Part shown: positions 12,070 to 22,079 of the stretch, one piece after another
How positions within the stretch are numbered: the stretch's first letter is position 1
Layout of the letters: each line of letters opens with the position of its first letter
Assembly: GCF_004011695.2 (NCBI RefSeq)
Contig: NC_082414.1
Coordinates: forward strand, 248,001 to 312,000
DNA: 64,000 nt
Source: Ascochyta rabiei
Lineage: Eukaryota > Ascomycota > Dothideomycetes > Pleosporales > Didymellaceae
Direction of reading: 5' to 3'
Translations under genes and position numbers: made by a program
Notes under the pieces: model-generated
Databases searched by the model: none
What the model was told of the DNA's origin: nothing
Seen by the model: the letters and a program-made list of their open reading frames with translations, nothing else

Positions 12070-14457
12070 TCACCGCAAACCCGTCTTGAATGTCTTGTTG
12101 ACACGCTTCCGCACCCAGTTCTTCACTGCCGATGCCCTCTTCCCAGGCAACTCTTTCTCAGACTTGGGGTCCTTGGCTGTGTGCACAGCTCTTCCCTCGA
12201 GCGACTGCTCACTGGAACTATCGGCCTCTTTCTCGATGCCCTCATCGCTGATCACCGCTGCAGTAGACACACCATAGCCGACCATAATCTCCTCAAGCTC
12301 CTCCTCAAGCTCCCGCATTCTCGACGAACCAGAGACAGCACCGATATGATAGCTGAAGATGTCATAGAGCCCTAAGATGTGAGGACCATAATCAAGCTCT
12401 TGCGGAGATGTCTTGATCTGCGAGAATACGGCTTTGCAGATAGCCTCGTCTGGGTCGAACCCTGGGCGTGCCCACCTTCGAACATCCGTCGCCGGTAGCT
12501 CTAGGTAATCCCGCACAGTCCGGTGCAGGAAGTCGACCCTATACTCGAAGAGTATGGCAGAGGGAAGTTGTAGGCTGTTGTCCGAGGCTACCAAGTGAGG
12601 CTCGAGAAGGCCCTTGCAGCCCGCGATCAAACGCTTCCGGGCATCTTTATGTCTCCGGATGGTTTGTTGCACGGTCAAAGGCCGACGTTCGGCTGGGCAA
12701 TCCTCATCCAGGAACCAGTAGGCCATGAGTGGGAGATTCTCCTTGGCGATCAAAGTCACCAGAAACATCTGAGCCGCCTGGTCGCGATAGCTCTCTTTCA
12801 CGTCGTGGAACAAGATGCGCTCGAAGTAGTCTTCCAGGTTCTTGGGGAGATGACGTAACCGCTCTTGCAGACGTTTGATGCTGTCCCCTTCGCGCAGGCC
12901 GTCTTGGAAGGACCGCACCACCAACACAACCCACAAGAAGACGCCGTTTGCCGAGGCGACGATTTCATCCACGAGAGCTTTACCGCGGGTTTCCCTGTCC
13001 TCCAGCTCTTGGTAGTTTTCATCGTGTGCGAACACATCGTCAATGTACACGTTGATGTCCCGATCGTTGAAGTGTTCCATGAGGAGCTTGGTTGTGTGAC
13101 TTTTGCCATACGCTTCTTCGAACTCATTCCACTGGCGGCTTGAAACACAGATCTTGACATGTTCGAGAGCTCGGAGTACTCCTACCAGCTGAATAATGTC
13201 GTTCGTATCTCCACTGTATTCATCGAGGCCGTCAACGAAGAAGCAGAAACGTTTGTGCGACCTGGTGAGCGTGTCACACGTCCGAGCGAGCGCATCCATC
13301 AAGCCCGGAATGCTCGAAGGCATGTCGGGTTCGAGTGAAACGTCGGTACCGTCACTGCGAGAAGCATGGCTACCGTTGTATGACCGCCACGTCCCGGGAA
13401 ACACCAAGCGAATCTGCTCAGGGCACTGCCTGAGAATCTGGTAGAGCAAAGAGCGAAGCAGACCTTCCTGAGACTTCTGGAGCTCGTTCTTCCCGGCGTT
13501 CCAGAAGAAGTACTCTGCAATGACCACATCGTCGTCTCTCGCCCAAAGCTTCAGCTGCTCTTTGGTCGACTGGTGGGCGCAGAGAAACTTCATGAGCGTT
13601 GATTTTCCTGATCCCGGGCGACCGGAAACCCAATAAAGATTGTCGTCCGACTGTAGCCATTGAGCGAAAGTCGTTGAGCTCGCGTGCTGTGCTTGATCAC
13701 CGTGGGAGCCAAAAAGCCAGGTCAAGGTGTTGTGATGCGCCGGTGAGATGGTTGAGTATCGATCTTCGAGGCGCACGAAACGCAGTCTGGACAAGATGGC
13801 CTGCTCTGCAGAATAGTGAATGCCCTCGGAAGCGACTTTGCTGACCTGGTCAGCCCAGAGGCCCTCGTTCTTTTCTTTCTTCTTGTCCTGATGGTTCTCG
13901 AGAGCTTGTTTGAAGTATTCCTTCAACCCCACGATATCCTGCATTCGTGAAATCTCGAGCCGTCGATTGTTCTCCAGCAACTTGTTCAACTGGGCTTGAA
14001 GGCCGGAAGTGCGATTGTCAGCGAGGCGTGCATCGACCGCTTGCCCGATGGCCGTCAGTCTGTCACGCAGCGCTTCAATCTCCGAGTCGTGCCACTGCGT
14101 CTGGAGTGCCTGGACAAAGCTCGTCCATTTGGTCTTGTCCTGATCCAACTTCAACCGTGCAAGGACCGCCAAAAGCTCGTCGGCAACGTCCTTGCACTGG
14201 AGGGATAGCGCTTCTAAAGAGTCTCGGGCCTGTGATGTGACTTCCCCATCCGTAAGTTGCGGTACAGCTATAACGTCCGCGCGGCTGCGCAAGTCCTCGG
14301 CGATGATTTCTAAATCCAGATACCCTGCCTTTGCACCAGAAGCCAAGATCTCACGGGACGTCCTCAGGATCTCCCTCGAGCAGTGGATGAACTGGAGTAT
14401 GTTACCCGCAAGGCTGACGGCCGCAAGGCCTTCCATACTGCTCTCCACCCTTGCCAA
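12070..14457 (-). CDS. NACHT-type STAND (NLR-like) protein
   Basis: An intronless frame of 795 residues. The N-terminal 60 residues (GLAAVSLAGNILQFI and following helix) resemble the helical N-terminal domain common in fungal STAND proteins; a coiled region reaches to about residue 200. The nucleoside-triphosphatase has Walker A GRPGSGKST at 279-287 and Walker B FCFFVDGLDEY at about 403-413, the nephrocystin-3-like NACHT type. The following helical part resembles the region often found after this NACHT in fungi. No WD40, ankyrin or TPR repeats follow: the protein ends in a basic tail (VKNWVRKRVNKTFKTGLR). Fungal NLR-like proteins sense non-self and trigger cell death or other responses, but the ligand here is unknown. 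Head-to-head stops with the HET gene suggest, but do not prove, a joint role. Confidence 0.85.
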   Translation of the reverse strand: MARVESSMEGLAAVSLAGNILQFIHCSREILRTSREILASGAKAGYLDLEIIAEDLRSRADVIAVPQLTDGEVTSQARDSLEALSLQCKDVADELLAVLARLKLDQDKTKWTSFVQALQTQWHDSEIEALRDRLTAIGQAVDARLADNRTSGLQAQLNKLLENNRRLEISRMQDIVGLKEYFKQALENHQDKKKEKNEGLWADQVSKVASEGIHYSAEQAILSRLRFVRLEDRYSTISPAHHNTLTWLFGSHGDQAQHASSTTFAQWLQSDDNLYWVSGRPGSGKSTLMKFLCAHQSTKEQLKLWARDDDVVIAEYFFWNAGKNELQKSQEGLLRSLLYQILRQCPEQIRLVFPGTWRSYNGSHASRSDGTDVSLEPDMPSSIPGLMDALARTCDTLTRSHKRFCFFVDGLDEYSGDTNDIIQLVGVLRALEHVKICVSSRQWNEFEEAYGKSHTTKLLMEHFNDRDINVYIDDVFAHDENYQELEDRETRGKALVDEIVASANGVFLWVVLVVRSFQDGLREGDSIKRLQERLRHLPKNLEDYFERILFHDVKESYRDQAAQMFLVTLIAKENLPLMAYWFLDEDCPAERRPLTVQQTIRRHKDARKRLIAGCKGLLEPHLVASDNSLQLPSAILFEYRVDFLHRTVRDYLELPATDVRRWARPGFDPDEAICKAVFSQIKTSPQELDYGPHILGLYDIFSYHIGAVSGSSRMRELEEELEEIMVGYGVSTAAVISDEGIEKEADSSSEQSLEGRAVHTAKDPKSEKELPGKRASAVKNWVRKRVNKTFKTGLR

Positions 14458-15234
14458 TTCGTGGTAGGTGGAAACAAGGCTCAGCAGAAGGTGCTGGGAG
14501 AGTGCTCACTGCGGGTTGAGTCTCAAGACACAGCGTAGCAAAAGACAGATCAGGCTGAGCAGCTACGCACCGCACCCGCTACCCATTCCCATAAACACAC
14601 AGCGTCTTACGGCTGACCAAAAAAACAAACACCGCACACCCAAAACTGCTTCCTCCACGTAAACCACCAACGACAGCAGCCTCCATGGGGAGTAAAAAAT
14701 CAAAATAATAATATAAGCACAGCTCTGTAGAGACCATTGATTCTTTACAACCTTGTGTTTTAGCAGACTCTGAATTCGTCAGTGTCAGCCAAGATGACTT
14801 GAAAGTTCGCAAAAGGGGTGTGCGGGCTTTCTTAGCGCCAGAGTACCAGCTCCGCGGGACCAGCGCAAAGGGCCTAAATCCGGTGTAGCACTAGTAGTGA
14901 GCTACACTACGCTACACTACGCTACACTACGCTACGCTATAGTGCATCGCTCTGCGCTCAAGTGCGTACAATACTACACCGAACCAGCATCGAAAATGTG
15001 TTGTCCTGCTCTGTTACGGGGACTTTTAGGCGCTTGGTGTTTGTTTGGACACCCCCTGGGTGGGAGGAGGGGTGGGTTTTTACCCCGCTTCCTATAACAA
15101 TACGGTGTGTGCGTCTGGGTATTGCATGCTTGACTACCTTGACAGCGCTATAGAGCTACTTGTACCAGCTATTGTTGTAAAGTCTTATTGCAGCAGTGCG
15201 TATCTCGCGACAATCAACAAGACAGACACCCAAC
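14458..15234. other. Intergenic, NLR promoter side; decamer repeat
   Basis: This 777-base stretch lies upstream of the NACHT gene and downstream of the MFS gene. It carries a short tandem decamer (gctacactac) at about 14900-14940, an A/T-rich patch at 14690-14725, and G-rich sequence near 15050-15080. No gene was recognised. Confidence 0.55.
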
Positions 15235-16578
15235 TCAGGTCTTCGGTCTAATATACACCGTACCCAGACTGCCAGCACTCAGCAGCAAGCAGACCCCTGA
15301 AAACACCACGACAGCCTTGTACGTCCCCATCCCATACTCCTCCTCACCACTCCCCCACCTCAGCAAGCCCGCACTAATTGGGCCCGCTGCCACGTTCCCA
15401 ATCCCCTTGCCAAAGTTGAACAGCCCGAACATGGCCTGCGCGGCGGAAGGCTCTGAGCTCACCGCTGTCACCATCCTAGCCCACATTGCCGTGTATCCGG
15501 CGCCAAAGAACCCGTACAGCAGTGCGAATGAGATGAGCGGCGCAAGAGAGCGAGCGAGACCCCAGGCGGTCAAGGTGGAAAGCGCGGCGATGGAGGCGGA
15601 GAGGGTGATGAGTGCGTTGAGCGACGTGCGTTTGTCGGAGAGGTAGCCGAACGTGAACTGTCCAGCGACCTGGCTTACGCTCATGAGAGCCAAGAGGAGC
15701 GCGCCTTTGGATGTGGTGAGACCCAGTGAGGTGGCGTACGAAGGGAGGTATAAGCTCGGGAAGAAGTATCCCAATCCCATGAGCAGGTTGCTGAGACTGT
15801 AGATCCAGAACAGCGGTTGCTTCAAAAACGACCAGTCTGTTTTGAGTCTGACGTTCTGCTGCTGACCTGGTCTGCCCTTTAGCAGCGGTATCAGCGGCCC
15901 GGTCGTGACGAACAGGAAGACTGCCACGCCTCGCAGCGTCGTCTTGTGTCCGTATCGCTTCAGCAGAGCTTGCAGACTCAATGGAGTCACTGCCCCTGAC
16001 ACGCCCGACGCACTGCAAAGAAGTCCATATGCCATGCCACGTCTCCTTATCCAGTACTCGTCCACCATGGAGAGAATAGGGTAGTAGAAGACAACAAACC
16101 CAATACCGTACAGCACTCCCTGCGTCAAAACCAAAGTACCGAGTCTATCAGCAAAGCTGCCCGCCACCAGCGCTGCAACACACAGTGGCCAGCCCACGAG
16201 AATCATGTGAGTGCGGTACTGTCTCCAACGCTGGATCAAGGGAATGATGAAGGGAGCGCCGAGGTACGAAATCCCAGACGCGGTGGTGCCGACAATGGAA
16301 ATATACGGGCTGTCTTTGAACTCTGACAGCTGGGAGTAATGCTCCTGGAAGACACCAAATGACAATGGAAACCCCCAGAGCAGCGACTCGAAGACGAATG
16401 CTGCTAGCAGTAGGCGCCATGCGTAGAGGCCGCTATCGATTGGCGGACCTGTGCTTGTTTGGTCTGGGAAGGTTGAGCCGGTCTGCGGGTCGAGTGTGCG
16501 TAGCGAGATGGGTTCTGGGTATAGTTCTGGGGGAGCATGACTTGGCGGCATTGCGAGAAGCTCGGCCTGGTGAGACAT
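15235..16578 (-). CDS. MFS transporter, monocarboxylate permease-like
   Basis: A single-exon frame of 447 residues with 12 predicted membrane segments and a 50-residue cytosolic N-terminal tail. Resemblance to the monocarboxylate-transporter branch of the major facilitator superfamily (Mch/MCT group) rests on the start of helix 1 (AWRLLLAAFVFESLLWGFPLSFGVFQEHY), here noted only by its ends, on the YISIVGTTASGISYLGAPFI segment and on the central YYPILSMVDEYWIRRRGMA loop with its RRR turn. Substrate cannot be read from sequence; related fungal proteins are often orphans. It lies on the same strand as the polymerase gene, 260 bases downstream of it. Confidence 0.82.
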   Translation of the reverse strand: MSHQAELLAMPPSHAPPELYPEPISLRTLDPQTGSTFPDQTSTGPPIDSGLYAWRLLLAAFVFESLLWGFPLSFGVFQEHYSQLSEFKDSPYISIVGTTASGISYLGAPFIIPLIQRWRQYRTHMILVGWPLCVAALVAGSFADRLGTLVLTQGVLYGIGFVVFYYPILSMVDEYWIRRRGMAYGLLCSASGVSGAVTPLSLQALLKRYGHKTTLRGVAVFLFVTTGPLIPLLKGRPGQQQNVRLKTDWSFLKQPLFWIYSLSNLLMGLGYFFPSLYLPSYATSLGLTTSKGALLLALMSVSQVAGQFTFGYLSDKRTSLNALITLSASIAALSTLTAWGLARSLAPLISFALLYGFFGAGYTAMWARMVTAVSSEPSAAQAMFGLFNFGKGIGNVAAGPISAGLLRWGSGEEEYGMGTYKAVVVFSGVCLLLSAGSLGTVYIRPKT

Positions 16579-16837
16579 TGTAATTGCTGAGACGGGGAAC
16601 GGCTCGAGCTTAGCAGGATGGAACAGTTGATATCCATGTGAAATGAGCGTAGATGTTATCTCATCGCTTGGTGTAAAACTGAATTGGGGCGATGCTGCCT
16701 CGGTTGTTGATCTCCGCCAATGTAGGACGCCCCGCTTTCTCAGGGAGCTTGGCGGACAAAGCCACGTGAAGGCTTAGCGGTGGTATCCGGCCGTTCATCT
16801 TACCATGTGGTCAGCACCGTAAAACAAGAACACGGAT

Positions 16838-19359
16838 TCAGCCCTGAAAATGCCATCTTTCGTGAGCGCCCATGGCAAACATCGGCATAACAGCGCCACA
16901 TGCATCGCAGTGGTACACGTCGGTGTCCATCGTATCATCATCTTCCTCCCAAGCATCTTCGGCGAGTGAACCTTCTTGGGAAGCCGTGGGCATGTCTTCT
17001 GAGCCGGACCTACTCAGTGGAATCTTCGGGATGTAGTTGTAAGGCTTTTCTATCACCCTTCGAACTTTTGCATCCTCCTCTTTCAAACGCGACTCGTGCG
17101 CAATATATTCAGTGCTTGATTGAGCAGATTCGTTGCGCACTCTGAAAGGGGCCAGTGCATCGTCCTGCCGTCTGAACATTTTTCCGATGTCCCTCCCAAC
17201 TCCACCTTTCTCGCTGGCCGCGTTCACCATGTTGGTTGCTGCAAGATTGACAAGACTCAAATTCCACCCCTGCTTTTCAGGGTGAAGCTGCCGAAATAGC
17301 GGTATGAGTGTCTCACGAACCAGTCTTTCAGCGAGTGTCTCAACACTTTCTCTCACGCTGAAAATGAAGTTTGGCATGGACGTTGACTTGGAGATACGCG
17401 CGAAAGTGCGATTGCGGCTTCCGTCAGGGTTCTGTGGAGGCCGTGGGCGTGTGGAGAGGCGAAGCGTTTTGGGATGGGCAAGCCAGCGCTGAGAAGATGC
17501 TGTGGTGACGGCTGCAGGATCTTCGGAGGGTTCTTGTTCGCACTCCAGCAAATCAGTGCGTATCCGCTTGAGCAGACTGATGTTTAGAACGTGAAATTGC
17601 TTGATCACCTCATCTAATGTGTCTAGGCGGATGTAACTGTCTTCGATGCTAATTTGACGTGGTACCTCCCTTGCTTGGTTTACTTGCGTGTCATCGCAGC
17701 CGTTCAATAGACCCCATACACGAACACCGATGCCATGTGGTGTGCCGGGACCGCCAAGGATTCTTTCAAGGACGTCTGAGCCTATGCCGGGGTAAGTGCG
17801 TACATCTCGTACGCGCACATCTTCTTTCGTTCCACCGTATACAAGCCCGGCGTCGATATTTGCCGGCCGCTGCAGTACATGAGCACGAAGCTTTTGTGCT
17901 ATCCTGAGGCCAATGCCTAGGATCTTGCCGACTTCGTGGTCGTCGACGAAATACGTGACATTGTCCCATTGATCATCGTCTGCGGTGTATGGTGGTGTCA
18001 GTGTTGTTTGGCTGTTTGGTTTGTGAAGATTGCCGACCAGCTTGGATAGGAGCTTGTTTGTCGATACGCCCACAGTAGCCGTGTAGCCAAGATCATGTTC
18101 GAGCCTTTGCCGAATGTGCTGTGCCAGGTGGCTTGCTAGTAGAAGTCGAAGATGCAAAGGATCATGTGAGATGGCAGCTGCTGTTGCGTGTCAGACGTAG
18201 ATTGAGAGAGAAAGTGGAAACATGAAACGTGGAGGAGAAGGGGCCAGGATGCTACCATGTAACGACAGCTTTTGGCGTGATGCCTGTCAACGGCATAAGA
18301 TCCATGAGACAAATCACGCGCACTTTTGCCACGTCCTGAGTTTCTGGGGTATTCCAGACGCGCAAGTGTGTAGTTCATGCAGCCTTGCAGCACTGTGACC
18401 GATGGAGAAGCTTACCCTGCGGTTCGTTTGACGTCTCTGGATAAACATGACCAGCATGGTGAGTTGCGTCGAAGGAAAACCCCAACGAGGGATCTGTTTT
18501 GGATAGGCGAAAGAAAGACGTGTCAAGGCTCGAAGTATTTAGGGTTGCAACGTTGTTGTCGACCAGGTCAGACACATCAAGCCAGACCTCGTCAAAGCCA
18601 AGTCGCTCACAGCGTGCGTTCCACGAAAAGGAGCTCAGAAAGGCATAGAGTCGTTTCGAGGCATTTCTGAAGCGTGTGAGGTCTTCGCCCAGGACGATGA
18701 TAACGTCAGGACAGATCTTCCTTGCGTCTGTAACCAGCTGCAGCTTGTACAGACCCTGGACAAGTCAGCCGAGTGATGCAACGGCCGAGATGCTGTCGTA
18801 TACAGTGCAGCAGTGCATACGTGGTGGTGTACATGGACAAGACTGGTGCTTGCGTAGCCATGTCTAGCCATGTCTGACCAACAAGGCCAAGCAAGGGCAG
18901 CACGTGAGAGGAGTGACAGGAGACGGTACCCTTCGACGAGCCTCGTAGTTGCACGTCACAATGATCTGCTTTTGCTGCACGGCAAGTGGAAGCGTCTTGA
19001 GGTGCGGCTGCTCACGCTCAAAGACGCTGGCGTAGAAGCAGTCCTGTGGGAGGTGCGTGTAAGCCAAGGTCAAGTCAGGTGGTCATGTGAGCGTAGTCAT
19101 GACTCTCGACGCACAGGGCAACGCGTACATAGTCCTAAAAAAACACGGGCAGCACGTTAGCGACGCTGAGTACGATCCGACGCCAGCAGTTACGAGCCTG
19201 GCGAGGGCGGAGGCGAAATTCGGCGTCCAGGTGCTGGGGCCAAAGGCTGTGTAACGAAGGCGGCGGGATGCCTGGCCACAGAGCGCGGTGCTGACCTACA
19301 AAGTGGAGGAGGGTCGAGTCGAGCTGCGGCTTCGGCCTCCTGCTCCGAGGGCGGTTCAT
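16838..19359 (-). CDS. Y-family DNA polymerase, iota type, with C-terminal UBZ-like finger
   Basis: Translesion polymerase. Best model has five exons: 19359-19300, 19134-19129 (6 nt), 19043-18930, 18755-18416 and 18180-16838, in phase, 620 residues. Joining the first three yields LLHFDYDCFYASVFE, the catalytic motif I of Y-family enzymes. NYEARRRGLYKLQLVTDARK and VIIVLGEDLTRFR match the polymerase iota signature rather than eta. FDEVWLDVSD supplies the second acidic motif. GYTATVGVSTNKLLSKLVGN and GKILGIGLRIAQKL are the palm and helix-hairpin-helix regions. The C-terminus has CDACGAVMPMFAMGAHERWH, a CxxC...HxxxH finger like the UBZ3 ubiquitin-binding finger of polymerase eta. The fourth intron ends in a tandem CAGCAG acceptor, so one residue is ambiguous. 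Confidence 0.85.
19129..19134 (-). other. Predicted 6-nt microexon (Asp-Tyr) of the polymerase gene
   Basis: GACTAT lies between a T-rich acceptor (seven T then AG, with a CTAAC branch point about 24 nt upstream) and a GTACGC donor. The 165-nt intron before it starts GTAGGT and the 85-nt intron after it ends CCCACAG. All junctions are phase 0. Its two residues complete the catalytic motif between ...LLHF and DCFYAS. Confidence 0.75.
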
Positions 19360-19944
19360 CGCGAAGCCACCAAGCGGGAGGTCATTGGCGGCTCGCAGTC
19401 TGCCATGCGCGGAGTCGCGGAGTCGCAGAGTCGTGGACAGGTGGTGCGTTGGTGGAGGTGTGTGAGAGGCTTCGTTTCGGGCCCAAGAGGGCGCTAAGGA
19501 AGCCTTGAACCAACACGGAAGAAAAGCGACAGGGGGGGGGGCGGTAGCGCCGCGTCCTGCAGGCGTCCCCGGCGTCTTAAAATAGCACGCGTGCGCGTCT
19601 GGCAGATGGTGGGCGTCTACGAACGATCAAAAGCAGGACGGCCCCGCGCGCAGTCCTGGAGGTCGAGTGTCGTAGACCCTCTGCGCGAGCCCCAGCACGA
19701 CACGACACGAGACTGCACACGCACACGCACACATCCACACTCACACTCACACTCACGCTCACACCCACACTCACACCAGCCGCCGCACCCGGACACGCCC
19801 ACGCCCACGCCCACGCCCACGCCCACGCCTGCCACCTGCCCTCGCATTCCATCAGCAGGCCCAGAGAAGGCTGACAGCCCCGCCACCCTGCCGCTGTGCC
19901 GCCGTCTGCGCCCACCTGGCTCTCGAGCGCGGCAAGTCTCCCCC
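19360..19944. other. Intergenic with CA-rich and CCCACG repeats
   Basis: Divergent interval between the polymerase gene and the next gene. It holds a run of ten G at about 19532-19541, a cacactcacac-type array at about 19715-19785, and a perfect CCCACG hexamer run at about 19798-19828. A reading frame continues upstream through these repeats but its composition (Thr-His-Ser-Pro repeats) argues for untranslated leader. Confidence 0.5.
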
Positions 19945-20931
19945 ATGATGCTCTCGACCATATCATCACGCCCGGCACCACCCACGTTTTCGTCGTCACC
20001 TGCCCTGCAGCCCAGCCTGAACATGGCCGCCTCGCTGCCTATAATGCCCTCGCGGCCCGCGCAGCCCTCGCAGCGCCCGCGCCTCACCGTCAACACCCAC
20101 CAGCCCCGCGTCTTTGGAAAAGGCGCCTCTCTACGCCTCGACACCCTCAGCGCAGCCTCGCCCACGGTGCGCAACACGTTCAACAACGCCTACGAGCCCA
20201 CGACCACCAACACCTCCAACACGCTCAACACCTTCGTCGCGCCTCCTCCCGGCCCCCCTGCGAAGCTGCGCCTCGAGATCAGCAGCACCAGCTCGCAGCC
20301 CACCGCCATCTGCACCCCGGACTCGGCCTCGACCCTCTCCTCGTCCACGCTCACCTCGGCCTCGAGCGAGTCTGCAAGCTGCACAATACCCTACAAGCAG
20401 CCGCACAACCTCAACTCCATCCTCGCCAACAGCCGCATCGTCCCGCGCAAGATGGCCTCCAGGCCGCTGTTCCCCGCGGAGAAGCGCGTGTCCTTTCGCA
20501 CGCCGCTGGAAGAGGAAATCAAGACCGTCAAGTACACCTGGGCCAACTCGGACATGGAGTCCTCCCGCCCGACCTGGACGTCCCTCGACTCCCCGTCGAC
20601 CGAGTCCGCCTCGACCGAGTCCGACGCCACAGCCACGCACCAGCTGGCCACACCGAAGCTGCAGCTCAGCAAGCCTTTGTTGTCTCTCGAGCCACGCACA
20701 GAAGCAAAGCCGGCCGTCTCGACAATAGAGAGCTCGTCCAGCCAGCGAAAGCCGCCCCGACTCGGCGACAAGCGAGACTCTTCTGAATCCGAGGACGACA
20801 GCGACGCCTGCCCCCAGACGCCCGTCGCTGGCCGACGGAAACGCAGCAGAGACTGGCGATGGACACTGGGCAAGCTGCCCGGCGACAACTCGTCCACCGC
20901 CTCGACAGGAAGCGACCATGACAGCAGCTGA
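19945..20931 (+). CDS. Low-complexity protein with RVSF (PP1-docking-like) motif
   Basis: Not assigned to a known family. I place the start at the MMLSTISS methionine (19945, with a second ATG at 19948), giving 328 residues; an in-frame extension upstream to 19591 is repetitive and unlikely. The protein is rich in Ser, Thr and Pro and probably disordered. The one ordered-looking block is at about residues 168-200: RKMASRPLFPAEKRVSFRTP followed by LEEEIKTVKYTWANSD. Its KRVSF matches the RVxF docking consensus of protein phosphatase 1 regulators, and I recall similar blocks in unnamed fungal proteins. A basic cluster (GRRKRSRDWRW) near the C-terminus could be a nuclear signal. Codon use is strongly GC-ended, like the neighbours. 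Function unknown. Confidence 0.6.
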   Translation: MMLSTISSRPAPPTFSSSPALQPSLNMAASLPIMPSRPAQPSQRPRLTVNTHQPRVFGKGASLRLDTLSAASPTVRNTFNNAYEPTTTNTSNTLNTFVAPPPGPPAKLRLEISSTSSQPTAICTPDSASTLSSSTLTSASSESASCTIPYKQPHNLNSILANSRIVPRKMASRPLFPAEKRVSFRTPLEEEIKTVKYTWANSDMESSRPTWTSLDSPSTESASTESDATATHQLATPKLQLSKPLLSLEPRTEAKPAVSTIESSSSQRKPPRLGDKRDSSESEDDSDACPQTPVAGRRKRSRDWRWTLGKLPGDNSSTASTGSDHDSS

Positions 20932-22079
20932 GCGTGACGAGCTGCGCACTGCCCCACGACGGCGTTGGATACACTACAGGGCACAGGGCCCATGGCGTTC
21001 GTTTAGCATTTTCAGAGTTGTTTGTTTCGATGATACCACCTGCATTAGCCCTTCCAGGCGGCTGCCCCCGCACGCATTCTCCTTGCACCGCGCATGCCCA
21101 TTCCATCTACCTATCTTCTAGTCTCATACTACTCAATAGCTGCGCTATTGCCAATATATATCTTCACACGCCCGCACACGCCTAGACCTGCACACCATCC
21201 CTCTTCACGCGACTGTCAAGACCCGAGCGCTGTCAAGCGAAATGACGACTGGTCACTACCCAATCCGGCCGCGACGGCGCGCTCCACCGCTGATCCATCC
21301 TACACATTCATCTACCACTACACAGTAGATCCATCTCTGCTTCTATCCTCCACACCCCCTCCAGAGCGCCCTGCCCTTGTCCACAGCCTCGTCCACATCC
21401 ACACTCACTAGGCCTCTTCACCCTCCCCCCCCCTCCCTCCCTCCCGGAAAAACTTTGCCCCTGCATTTACGGCTCCCCCATCTACGGACGTGCGCAAAGC
21501 GTTCCATGACATCACCGCTCGTATCCGCTTAGCCCGAAATAGGCTGTGGGTCCCGCGCCAGCTCCCTTTCCTGGGCCTGGCTTTCTCACTGTGGGTCGTG
21601 TTTGCGCTGACTGGAGGTACGCTGCGGGGCAGGCAGACGCTTTTCACGAGAGAAAATTGCTCGCCTCGCCGCTGCGCCAATCACGGACGGCTGGAGGGGG
21701 GAGTGCCTGCTGCACGCTGCACGCGCTGGAGCAGGGATCGTGTCAGATGCGATGGAAACGAAACGGCATTGCGACGATGCTGTGCAGGCGGGGCGGACGG
21801 TCGTTGGAGCAAGGCTGGCACATGGCGCGAGGGAGGTGTGGTGTGCTTGTGCTTGTTCTGCACACCTGTCGCGGTGCCTGTCGTGTTTGGCATCGTGTCG
21901 AAACGAGACGGTCGTGTCTCGGCGGCCCGGGTTCGGTGCTTGCTGTACCGTGCCACAGCAATATACCTAGTGCATCTGCGGTTTTCCGTCTTGACCTTCG
22001 TATCGCTATCGCGTGCTGCAGTACAGCACAGCACCTCTCCGGCAAACCCACCAGGACACGCTTGAGCTGACCAACACTA

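Noticed and set aside
18136..18393. Possible extra exon in the polymerase gene (CMNYTLARLEYPRN...)
   Set aside because: Joining 18416 to 18180 directly is in phase and gives a natural reading into DPLHLRLLLASHL, while including this segment needs weak donors and breaks phase.
19591..19944. Upstream extension of the RVSF protein
   Set aside because: It translates the CA-rich and CCCACG repeats; no ordered sequence before the MMLSTISS start.
21490..22065. Overlapping 170-190 codon frames on both strands
   Set aside because: Cys/Arg-rich composition typical of random GC-rich DNA, overlapping frames, no start context or domain.
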